NCBI RefSeq assembly: GCF_000576305.1
Contig: NZ_BAVZ01000016.1
Coordinates: forward strand, 1 to 64,000
DNA length: 64,000 nucleotides
Origin: Paenibacillus pini JCM 16418
GTDB lineage: Bacteria; Bacillota; Bacilli; Paenibacillales; Paenibacillaceae
Direction of reading: 5' to 3'
The translations under genes and the position numbers were made by a program. The notes below the pieces were generated by a model. The model was given only the letters and a program-made list of their open reading frames with translations, ran no database searches and was not told the origin of the DNA. Of the stretch, positions 53,876-62,212 are shown piece by piece (the stretch's first letter is position 1; every line of letters starts with the position of its first letter).

Positions 53876-53904
53876 GAGTGTGATTTTATGATGAGGTGAG
53901 ACAG

Positions 53905-55527
53905 ATGAGTAAGAAGTTCGTTGGTATGATGGTATTTGTTGTTTTATTTTCCACTTTTACGCTAGTAGGCTGTAATTCATCCAAACCAGGTCCGTCTGAT
54001 AAAGAGAATAGTGCGGTTATTCAAGAGAAAAAGGATGAGTTGGTGTTAGCTTTTGATTCTGAACCAGAAGCAGGTTTCGATCCAACAACAGGCTGGGGGC
54101 GTTATGGCTCACCACTATTTCAAAGTACTCTTTTAAAAAGAGATGACAAGCTTAACATTGTATATGATCTTGCAACAAGTTATGAAGTAAATAAAGATGG
54201 CACAGTTTGGACAGTAAAGCTTCGCGAGGATGTGAAGTTCTCGGATGGACAACCATTAACAGCTTCGGATGTTGTCTTTACATATGAAACAGCAACTAGC
54301 AATGGGTCGGTTGTAGATCTTAATAGTATGAGTAAAGTAGAGGCTGTGGATGATTACACTGTTCGATTTACGTTGAAAGAGCCCCAATCTACGTTTGTTA
54401 ATACAATCATCGGAACTGGCATTGTACCTAAGCATGCCTATGGCAAGGATTACGCTGAGAAACCGGTAGGATCGGGACCGTATCAGCTTGTGCAATGGGA
54501 TAAAGGTCAGCAGCTCATTATTAAAGCGAATCCTGAATACTATGATAAACAATCATTTTTCAAAAAGATAACTTTTCTATTCTTAAACGAGGATGCATCG
54601 TTTGCTGCGGCACAATCAGGGACCGTTGACCTTGCCTATATACCAGCGGCATTTAGTAAACAAAAAGTACCTGGTATGAGGTTAGAATCTATTCAAACTG
54701 TAGATAACAGAGGAATTGCATTTCCATATGTAAAATCAGGAAGTGTTACAAAGGATGGATTACCTATAGGTAATGATGTAACAGCCGATCCAGCCATTCG
54801 TCATGCCATTAATATGGCCGTAGATCGGCAAGCACTTGTCGATGGTATTTTAGAAGGACAAGGAACGAAGGCGTATACTTCTGTGGATGGTCTGCCTTGG
54901 TGGAATCCAGATACCGTCATTCAAGATGGTGATTTAGACGGAGCAAAGAAGCTATTAGAAGAAGCCGGTTGGAAGGATAACAACGGGGATGGGATCGTTG
55001 AGAAAGGAAACCTGAAGGCCGAGTTCACTCTGTATTACTTAGCGAATGATGCGATAAGACAATCTCTTGCCATTTCTGTTGCTGATATGATGAACCCGCT
55101 TGGAATAAATATCAAAATAGAAGGTGGTAGCTGGGATATCCTTTCTCAGAAAATGCATTCAAATCCCGTTCTTTTAGGTTGGGGGAGCCATGATCCTCAT
55201 GAAATATACAATATATATAGTACCAAAACGGCAGGGATAGAGTACAATAACACAGGTTTTTATTCGAATAAGACGGTGGATGAATATTTTAAATTAGCCC
55301 TTCATGCGAAGACTGAAGCAGAAGCTAATGAATTTTGGAAAAAAGCACAATGGGATGGTGTAACGGGTCTCAGCGCAAAAGGTGATGCTGCATGGGCTTG
55401 GTTGGTCAATATTAACCATTTGTATTTCGTGAAAGATGGACTTGATATCGGAGATCAAAGAATCCATGTTCATGGGCATGGTTGGCCTGCTACAGATAAT
55501 ATTGTTGAATGGAAATGGACGGAATAA
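53905..55527 (+). CDS. Nickel/peptide-type ABC importer, substrate-binding lipoprotein
   Basis: Receptor of about 540 residues of the SBP_bac_5 (OppA/NikA) family, with signal peptide and lipobox (LVGC, Cys at about 23). Family text: KLREDVKFSDGQPLTASDVV (20 residues), VGSGPYQLVQWDKGQQL, DPAIRHAINMAVDRQALVDG (20 residues). The C-terminal HVHGHGWP could bind a metal or metal chelate. The start is the ATG five bases after GAGGTGA; a GTG three codons upstream is the alternative. The importer converges on a urease operon, so nickel uptake is the likely role, as in the urease-linked Ynt system of Yersinia. Confidence 0.85.
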   Translation: MSKKFVGMMVFVVLFSTFTLVGCNSSKPGPSDKENSAVIQEKKDELVLAFDSEPEAGFDPTTGWGRYGSPLFQSTLLKRDDKLNIVYDLATSYEVNKDGTVWTVKLREDVKFSDGQPLTASDVVFTYETATSNGSVVDLNSMSKVEAVDDYTVRFTLKEPQSTFVNTIIGTGIVPKHAYGKDYAEKPVGSGPYQLVQWDKGQQLIIKANPEYYDKQSFFKKITFLFLNEDASFAAAQSGTVDLAYIPAAFSKQKVPGMRLESIQTVDNRGIAFPYVKSGSVTKDGLPIGNDVTADPAIRHAINMAVDRQALVDGILEGQGTKAYTSVDGLPWWNPDTVIQDGDLDGAKKLLEEAGWKDNNGDGIVEKGNLKAEFTLYYLANDAIRQSLAISVADMMNPLGINIKIEGGSWDILSQKMHSNPVLLGWGSHDPHEIYNIYSTKTAGIEYNNTGFYSNKTVDEYFKLALHAKTEAEANEFWKKAQWDGVTGLSAKGDAAWAWLVNINHLYFVKDGLDIGDQRIHVHGHGWPATDNIVEWKWTE

Positions 55528-55528
55528 T

Positions 55529-56529
55529 GTGCGTAAGTCTATAAATAGTAAGCTCGCATGGTATATTTTGGGCAAAGGATTGCGGATGGCTTCATTATTA
55601 GTTGCGATTTGTTTCATATCCTTTATGTTAGTGAAAAATTCTCCGATTGATCCCATTCAAGCTTACATCGGTGCAGATATGTTGAAGGTAGGTCCTGAGC
55701 AGCGGGCTAAAATTGCAGAATATTGGGGAGTAGACCAGCCGGTGATGGTGCAGTTCTTGAATTGGGGTTCTGCCGTATTGAATGGTGATTTAGGAACTTC
55801 CATGATTTATCGCCGTCCGGTCATTGATGTTATTCGTGAACGATTCTTGAATTCCCTTGTTCTCATGGTGTCTGCTTGGTTACTATCTGGCGTGATTGGC
55901 TTTGTGATGGGTGTTGTAGCAGCCATGAAAAAAGGGGCATGGATCGATCGCATCATCAAATGGTACTGCTTCACCTTAGCTTCCGTGCCAACCTTCTGGA
56001 TGGGGCTCCTTATCCTTATTGTATTTGCTGTGTGGCTACGGTGGTTCCCTGTTGGAATGGGGGTTCCAGCTGGAGTTCTTGCGAAAGATGTAACACTCTT
56101 GGATAGAATTCAACATATTATTCTACCGACACTGACACTTAGTATTGTTGCGTTGCCAATGTGGCTCTCCATACACGTCAGAAGATGATTGATGTTCTTT
56201 CAAGTGACTTTGTTGTATTCGCTAGAGCTAGAGGCGAACAAGGATTTGTATTATTTTGGAGACATGGATTACGTAATATTGCATTGCCAGCGATCACTTT
56301 GCAGTTTGCAGCGTTTAGTGAATTGTTTGGTGGAGCGATATTGGCGGAGCAGGTCTTCTCGTATCCGGGTCTAGGACAGGCTACAGTTAACGCAGGATTA
56401 AGAGGTGATGTTCCTCTTTTACTCGGCATCGTAATCTTTACTACGATGTTTGTATTTGTAGGGAATGTACTTGCTGATATTAGCTATCGTGTTTTAGATC
56501 CGCGAACGAGGGAGGGGAGGAAAGTATGA
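55529..56529 (+). CDS. ABC importer permease, NikB-like (frame broken by one missing base)
   Basis: First permease, six helices. The DppB-type start (MRKSINSKLAWYILGKGLRM, 20 residues) follows a GTG two bases after the receptor's stop. The frame breaks near 56158, where CCAATG should probably read CCAAATG; this joins SIVALPN to VALHTRQKMIDVLSSDFVVF (20 residues), the usual loop for ATPase contact. After repair there are 333 codons. The last bases overlap the next permease (ATGA). The importer genes show three such breaks; sequencing deletion is the likely cause. Confidence 0.83.
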
Positions 56530-57349
56530 TACCCATCCCCCAAAAATTGCCTCTAAACACAAAGCAATGGGCACTAATGAAAGTGCTGCTCTCCGTTAGT
56601 GTTATTATACTTGTGATATTAGGTGGTTCCTTTCTAGATGAGGGTAAAATTGTAACGAATCTTACGAATCGAAACTCTCCACCATCCATAGACAACCTCT
56701 TTGGTACGGACTGGTTAGGAAGAGATATGTTCACACGCACGTTCATGGGATTAACTTTAAGTATAGGTGTTGGATTAATTGGAGCGATTGGAAGTGCGTC
56801 CATTGCTCTGATCCTAGGAATAGCTGCTGCAACAATGGGGAGAACGGCGGATCGTCTTATTTCATGGTTTATCGATTTGTTCCTGAGCGTCCCTCACCTC
56901 GTAACCCTGATTCTAATCGCTTTTACATTAGGGGGAGGTTTTAAAGGGATCGTCATAGGATTAGCGCTAACTCATTGGCCTACGCTGCTAGACTCATCCG
57001 GGCAGAAGTGATGCAAATAAGGTCTGCTGACTTTGTGCAGGTTTCTCAGAAAATGGGGAAATCTCGCTGGTGGATTGCTGTACATCATATTCTTCCACAT
57101 ATTTTGCCGCAATTTTTAATTGGATTTATGCTACTGTTTCCCCATGTTATTTTGCATGAGGCGGCAGTTACGTTTATAGGATTAGGTCTATCCCCACATG
57201 AGCCCGCAATCGGGATCATTCTATCTGAATCGATGAAATACTTATCGTCAGGTATGTGGTGGCTCGCCTTCTTTCCAGGACTTTGTTTGCTAATGATCGT
57301 GAGAATGTTTGATCAGATTGGAGAAAATCTCCGATTGCTAATGGACTAA
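56526..57349 (+). CDS. ABC importer permease, NikC-like (frame broken by one missing base)
   Basis: Second permease, DppC-type: an N-terminal helix, DNLFGTDWLGRDMFTRTFMG (20 residues), and a C-terminal EAAVTFIGLGLSPHEPAIG. The break near 56986 (CTGCT instead of CTGGCT) splits the contact loop; adding one G gives THWPTLARLIRAEVMQIRSA (20 residues) in one frame and 274 codons in total. The loop SQKMGKSRWWIAVHHILPHI (20 residues) follows. Confidence 0.83.
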
Positions 57350-57402
57350 TGGGTATCGCGATTAAGAAGTTGCACTTTCTTTAATTGAAAGAGGAGTTAC
57401 GA

Positions 57403-58326
57403 ATGTCTATTCTTGAGGTCAAAAATTTATCCGTATCGTTTAAACAATATACAGCTGGGCTTAAACAGATTCAGCATAACGTGATATCTAGTTTAAATGT
57501 AAACCTAGAAGCAGGTGAAATTCTTGCTGTTGTTGGTGCAAGTGGCTCTGGAAAGAGTATACTTGCTCATGCGATTCTAGGAATACTCCCAAGCAATGCA
57601 AGTGTAAGTGGTGTAATTACATTTGAAGGTGAGGAGCTTACACAAGCTCGTCAACAAGCTGTAAGGGGGAAGCAAATTGCACTCGTCCCTCAATCTGTAA
57701 ACTTTCTAGATCCACTGATGCGTGTTGGTAGTCAAGTACGCACCTCTGTGAGGAAAGGAAAAGCTGTGGAGGCACAACGAGCTGTTTTTAAACGCCTACA
57801 CCTGAGACAAGAGGTTGAACACATGTATCCATTTCAACTTTCTGGAGGTATGGCGAGAAGGACACTATTATCGACGGCTATGGTAAGTGGAGCGAAGGTC
57901 ATGATTGCTGATGAGCCGACGCCAGGACTTGATCCCGTTGTGATGAAGGAAGCGTTAGATCATTTTAGAGAGTTCGCAAATCAAGGCTGTGCTGTCATGT
58001 TGATCACGCATGATATTGATTCAGCGCTGCAAATTGCAGACAAAATTGCTGTATTTTATGCAGGAACGATCGTAGAAATTGCAAGAGCCGAGGACTTTAT
58101 AGGGCAGGGTGAAGCTATAAGACATCCCTATAGTAAAGCTTTGTGGCGAGCATTACCTCAGAATAATTTTATTCCAATCATGGGATCGCAGCCACATCCG
58201 GGCGCATTGCCACTGGGCTGTCTGTTTGCTCCACGTTGTGAAATGGCTACACCTGAATGTCAGGAGGACCAACCTGAAATGCGAAATCTCAGGGATGGAA
58301 TGGTGAGGTGTATTCATGCAACTTGA
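57403..58326 (+). CDS. ABC importer ATPase, NikD-like
   Basis: ATPase of 307 residues: Walker A GASGSGKSI, signature LSGGMARRTLLSTAM, Walker B VMIADEPTPGLDP, H-loop LITHD, and the oligopeptide/nickel-type C-terminal extension with Cys residues (LFAPRCEMATPECQED; MVRCIHAT) characteristic of the Opp/Dpp/Nik group. ATG after GAGGAGTT is the start; a TTG six codons upstream precedes the ribosome site. The second ATPase gene overlaps its end by 11 bases. Confidence 0.9.
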   Translation: MSILEVKNLSVSFKQYTAGLKQIQHNVISSLNVNLEAGEILAVVGASGSGKSILAHAILGILPSNASVSGVITFEGEELTQARQQAVRGKQIALVPQSVNFLDPLMRVGSQVRTSVRKGKAVEAQRAVFKRLHLRQEVEHMYPFQLSGGMARRTLLSTAMVSGAKVMIADEPTPGLDPVVMKEALDHFREFANQGCAVMLITHDIDSALQIADKIAVFYAGTIVEIARAEDFIGQGEAIRHPYSKALWRALPQNNFIPIMGSQPHPGALPLGCLFAPRCEMATPECQEDQPEMRNLRDGMVRCIHAT

Positions 58327-58914
58327 AGCAAAGAATATCGGATTTCGATATGAAGATGGACCGTGGTTATTTCGTGGCATTAATGTATTGGTAGAACCAG
58401 GAGAAATTGTGGGTATTTCTGGCCCAAGTGGACGCGGGAAAACTACCTTTTGCCGAATTCTAGCGGGTTACGAGACCCCTATTGAGGGAACAGTGACTTA
58501 TAATGGTGCCCCGTTCCCCAAGAAAGGTACCATCCTATCCAAATGGTTCTTCAACATCCGGAAAAAGCGATTAATGCACGGTGGAAGATGCATAGAATAC
58601 TTCATGAAGGATATCAACCTGATGAAGAGTTGCTAGCATTATTAGGAATTGAACAAGAATGGTTAACACGCTGGCCTCATGAGCTATCTGGTGGGGAATT
58701 GCAGCGATTTTGTGTAGCCCGGGCATTGGGACCTAATACTCGATTTCTGATTGCAGATGAAATGACAACCATGCTTGACGCCATCACCCAAGCTCAAATC
58801 TGGCATGCGGTCACTGAAATTGCCAAGAAGAGAAAGATGGGAATCATCGTGGTCACCCATGAAAAGAAGCTGATGCAAAGGCTTTGTCATCGTATCATTG
58901 ACTTTAATGAATAA
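58316..58914 (+). CDS. ABC importer ATPase, NikE-like (frame broken by one missing base)
   Basis: Short second ATPase: Walker A GPSGRGKTT, then, past the break, signature LSGGELQRFCVARAL, Walker B FLIADEMTTMLD and VVTHEKK. The frame breaks near 58528, where GGTACC should read GGTTACC; the repair gives KKGYHPIQMVLQHPEKAINA (20 residues), with the Q-loop, and 199 codons. It lacks the C-terminal Cys extension of its partner. A bidirectional terminator follows. Confidence 0.83.
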
Positions 58915-58916
58915 AA

Positions 58917-58960
58917 CAAAGAAGGCCATCCGAGATGATATCCTCGAACGGCTTTCTTTA
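58917..58960. terminator. Bidirectional terminator between the importer and the urease-side genes
   Basis: AAAGAAGGCC pairs with GGCTTTCTTT with small bulges, and CCGAG/CTCG lies above it; A-run and T-run flank it. Confidence 0.75.
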
Positions 58961-59002
58961 ATTCTGTGTCTGAGCGTTTAGAGATGGCTATGTTACTAAA
59001 TG

Positions 59003-59485
59003 CTACGCTTGATCATCTTTATTATTCAGTTCATGCTGCGCTAATTTTTCATGGATCTGAGATTCCATGACTTGTACAAGATCGTCTTCAAGCTTTTGCT
59101 GAGGTTGAGGATGAAACCACTGGATATCTCCTTTGTGTAGAAAACCTCTGTATTCCTCACCCTGTACATGTAATGTGAATTGCTGACGCTCATGTACAGT
59201 ATCTTCAAACATTGGCTTTATTTTAATATCCTCAATTTCTTTCGAGATTCCATAATGTCTCATTAATGAGTGAATGGTAGATTCAATTTTATCAACTTTG
59301 CTCACACCAATCATTTGTTTAGGGTGAGGGTTGAGCCAAAGAATCTCATCATTATGAAAATGTCCCTTGAACTCCTCACCTTCAACTTTAAAAGTGAACG
59401 CAAGTCGTTCATGTACGCGATTCTCAAACAGGGTTTCAACCTCGAAATCCTCAAGTAAAGGTTCAACATTCTTATCTTCAGTCAT
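59003..59485 (-). CDS. Tandem-duplicated small protein (YheE/DUF5342-like repeats)
   Basis: Protein of 160 residues made of two similar halves of about 70 residues. Repeat 1: VETLFENRVHERLAFTFKVE (20 residues) GEEFKGHFHNDEILWLNPHP. Repeat 2: IKPMFEDTVHERQQFTLHVQ (20 residues) GEEYRGFLHKGDIQWFHPQP. Each half ends in a helix (ESTIHSLMRHYGI; ESQIHEKLAQHEL). A single half resembles the small YheE-type proteins of Bacilli; that link is from memory. The function is unknown. It lies between the importer and urease genes but probably forms its own unit. Confidence 0.8.
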   Translation of the reverse strand: MTEDKNVEPLLEDFEVETLFENRVHERLAFTFKVEGEEFKGHFHNDEILWLNPHPKQMIGVSKVDKIESTIHSLMRHYGISKEIEDIKIKPMFEDTVHERQQFTLHVQGEEYRGFLHKGDIQWFHPQPQQKLEDDLVQVMESQIHEKLAQHELNNKDDQA

Positions 59486-59598
59486 ATTGCATCTCCTCTC
59501 ATGAAAGTATCTTCTTAACCGATTGTTCGGTTATGAACCATCATAATACATGCCAAAGCGGACTTTCTTTGCATAACGCACTGAAGATTGAAGCTGGA

Positions 59599-60421
59599 TT
59601 AATATTTCCGTAAAGAGCTTGCAGGGCGATTATTCCACTTTTCGCTGATGATTGCATGACATTGGTTTAAGATTCGCTCGATGGTTTGGGTAGCGTTTGC
59701 TAGGATTCGTAAACTAAATCCCGGTATGGCTATATTTGAAATCCCAAATGTGAAATTCGATTCTTCGGTTTGAATCACTTCATATAACTCATCGAGGAGT
59801 GCATCATCCATTTGTTCACTTACTGCAATCATTGAGCCTAGATGGGTATAACCTTCCATGAAACCGAGACCAGATATATTCTGCTGCTTCGGTACTAACT
59901 TGATGTGGTCGAATACGCCAAGTTTACCATCCCAATAGATTTCTGTCACCAACTGAATGGTATTGTAACTGAATTTGTCACCGCTTGCAGACCATCCAGG
60001 CGTAAGGATATCCGTATAAATGAATGTTGCTCCACGCTCCATATAAACAATATTTTTCTGCTTATAGTAAGCATTTTCATAAGCAATCAGGGGTCGGGAG
60101 GTATTCCAAATAACTTCCTTTTTTCAAGCTGATTTCGGTTTCTTGATAAGCATAACTTTTTGGTGTTTTATATACTTTTGTTGCTGATTGTGTGGTTAAC
60201 GTCACTTTAGATCCTTCATCGGCTGAGATTTCCATTTTGTATCGATCACCGTCTAAATAACCGCCACCGGGGTTAAGAAGGTAATAGCAGACCTGTCCCG
60301 AATGATCAGCGTAAATCGGCCGCATTACTTTGAATGCACCTTGAAAGTACACGCGTTTTGCCACCGTTTTTCCTAGTCGTTCTTCTAGGTCTAATGATAA
60401 AGATCCAGTCCAATCGGTCAT
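59599..60421 (-). CDS. ureD: Urease accessory protein UreD (frame broken by two missing bases)
   Basis: Scaffold protein for urease activation (UreD/UreH), which docks UreF and UreG to apo-urease and guides nickel insertion. The N-terminal half ends at the break; repairing two bases near 60089 and 60094 joins LEYLPDPLIAYENAYYKQKN (20 residues) to the C-terminal IVYMERGATFIYTDILTPGW (20 residues). The repaired gene has 274 codons, the normal size. LLNPGGGYLDGDRY and LTTQSATKVYKT are family blocks. It is the last gene of the urease operon and follows ureG immediately. Confidence 0.88.
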
Positions 60422-60422
60422 G

Positions 60423-61034
60423 TTACTCTAAACCTTTTAGCAAAGCATGCTGTCTAATCCAGTCCATGACTTCAGGAAGGCCCGCCTCATTTTTTAAGTT
60501 TGTGAAGAAGAAAGGCTTATTACCGCGGAATATTTTTGTATCCTCCGCCATTACTTCGAGGCTGGCACCCACATAGGGAGCAAGGTCGGTTTTATTAATG
60601 ATGAACAAGTCTGATTTAATCATACCTTGTCCACCTTTACGAGGGATTTTCTCTCCTTGTGCAACATCAATAATATAAATGGAGAAGTCAACAAGCTCAG
60701 GGCTGAACGTAGCTGCAAGATTGTCGCCACCACTCTCAACAAAGATAAGTTCAACATCAGGATGACGCTCAATCAATTGATCTATGGCCGCAAAGTTCAT
60801 AGAAGCATCTTCACGAATAGCCGTGTGAGGACAACCTCCTGTTTCAACACCAATGATTCGATCCTCAGGAAGAACCCCATTTTGAATTAGAAATTTCGCG
60901 TCTTCTTTGGTATAAATATCGTTTGTGACAACTGCCATTTTTATTTCATTCTCAAGATGGCGAGTCAATTTCTCTACAAGCATCGTTTTACCTGCTCCAA
61001 CAGGCCCTCCAACACCGATTCTGATGGGATTCAT
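60423..61034 (-). CDS. ureG: Urease accessory GTPase UreG
   Basis: GTPase of 203 residues that carries and delivers nickel during urease maturation. P-loop GPVGAGKT (10-17), the nickel-binding Cys-Pro-His in GVETGGCPHTAIREDASMN, the Walker B-like FVESGGDNLAATFSPELVD, and NKTDLAPYVGA (G4) are all present. The length is typical. UreG, UreF, UreE and UreD genes follow ureC in the usual ureABCEFGD order. Confidence 0.96.
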   Translation of the reverse strand: MNPIRIGVGGPVGAGKTMLVEKLTRHLENEIKMAVVTNDIYTKEDAKFLIQNGVLPEDRIIGVETGGCPHTAIREDASMNFAAIDQLIERHPDVELIFVESGGDNLAATFSPELVDFSIYIIDVAQGEKIPRKGGQGMIKSDLFIINKTDLAPYVGASLEVMAEDTKIFRGNKPFFFTNLKNEAGLPEVMDWIRQHALLKGLE

Positions 61035-61066
61035 TTAAACACGTCCTTTATACAATTTTTTAAAAA

Positions 61067-61765
61067 TTAAGACATAAATATTCTTATATTCACACGTTCA
61101 TGTTTCATTTGAGATAGTTCAATCCCTGGAGATACCATTCCGAAATCATCATTCGTGAGTTTCATGATTCGATCTACAGCATGGTTTAACTCTGGTATAG
61201 ACTGATGAGTAATCTTTTGACCTGCCGTTTGTCCAAGAGGGATGGCGCGAACTGCATTTTGGACTTGACTGGAAATAGCAGAGTACAAATAGTAGAGGAT
61301 GGTATCTTGTTTACTTACATGAAGTCCATGAGCTACCATCGTAAAAACAATAGCAGGGTGACCGAATGCATCCTTATGTTTCACTTCATCTCTATATTTA
61401 GAGAGGATGGGCAGACCATATAGGGACTCTGTCAGTTTAAGCATTCGATCCCCAATCATTTGAGTTCCTTCTCGTGTTTCTCTGGGCAAGTTCTGGACCG
61501 TTAATTGGCGATCCAATCGCCAAATCTCCTGTATGTTATCGTCTATGAGAGCTTCATACACGAGACGTGAGGCAAGCCCATCTGAATAGACGAGCTGCTC
61601 ATGTAAATACACTTTCAGCCAACCAAAAAAAGTATTCTGGTCATGGATCTTGTCTTCCTGTATATAACTCTCCAAGCCAAAAGAATGGCTGAAGGATCCT
61701 ATTGGAAAGTTAGAATCACATAGCTGAAATAAAGAGAGGAGATTGTTAATCATGACTATGGCCAA
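61067..61765 (-). CDS. ureF: Urease accessory protein UreF
   Basis: All-helical accessory protein of 232 residues that acts with UreD and UreG in urease activation. Family features: LLSLFQLCDSNFPIGSFSHS (20 residues) near the N-terminus, GLESYIQ, and AIPLGQTAGQKI, with a C-terminal GIELSQMKHERVNIRIFMS-like end, quoted in part. It starts inside the end of ureE (20-base overlap). Confidence 0.93.
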   Translation of the reverse strand: MAIVMINNLLSLFQLCDSNFPIGSFSHSFGLESYIQEDKIHDQNTFFGWLKVYLHEQLVYSDGLASRLVYEALIDDNIQEIWRLDRQLTVQNLPRETREGTQMIGDRMLKLTESLYGLPILSKYRDEVKHKDAFGHPAIVFTMVAHGLHVSKQDTILYYLYSAISSQVQNAVRAIPLGQTAGQKITHQSIPELNHAVDRIMKLTNDDFGMVSPGIELSQMKHERVNIRIFMS

Positions 61766-62201
61766 TATGACGGAATGCCTGTTTCACTTTTCGATCCTCT
61801 CTTTTGAAAGGGATTCCAAGTTGTTGAAGTAATTCTTCAACTAAATAGTCATATTGAACAAGCATATCATTGTCTTCAAATTGAGCTGGAAGGTGGCGAT
61901 TACCAAGCTGGTGAGCGATGTTTCCCATTTCTTGAATACTTCTTGGTTGAATGACGATAAGGTCATCGGACATGACATCAATGACGATCATATTGTGATC
62001 ATCCATATATATTACATCCCCAGCTACCAGATCCCGATGTTCACTTAAACGTATACCTATTTCGTTGCCGTGATCGGTTGTTACTCGCTGGATGCGTTTC
62101 ATTAAATGAGCGCTTTCTAAGTACACTTTTTCCATATGGCGTTTTTCAATTTCACTTTTATCCATTTTTTCTAGGTTGGTTACAATTTTCTCAATAATCA
62201 T
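61746..62201 (-). CDS. ureE: Urease accessory metallochaperone UreE
   Basis: Nickel chaperone of 151 residues. The nickel-binding interface His sits in AHQLGNRHLPA, and the C-terminus ends in HIGHSHD, a short His-rich tail (longer in some species). IRLSEHRDLVAGDVIY is typical of the N-terminal domain. It lies 11 bases after ureC and overlaps ureF. Confidence 0.93.
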   Translation of the reverse strand: MIIEKIVTNLEKMDKSEIEKRHMEKVYLESAHLMKRIQRVTTDHGNEIGIRLSEHRDLVAGDVIYMDDHNMIVIDVMSDDLIVIQPRSIQEMGNIAHQLGNRHLPAQFEDNDMLVQYDYLVEELLQQLGIPFKREDRKVKQAFRHIGHSHD

Positions 62202-62212
62202 TTTCTTTCACC

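Larger units (their letters stand above)
53546..53904. other. Structured gap upstream of the nickel/peptide importer
   Basis: About 360 bases without a credible gene but with several perfect inverted repeats: TAACCTAT/ATAGGTTA near 53580-53600, ATTTCAC/GTGAAAT at 53666-53683, and the two entries listed separately. No known riboswitch was recognised by eye. Confidence 0.55.
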
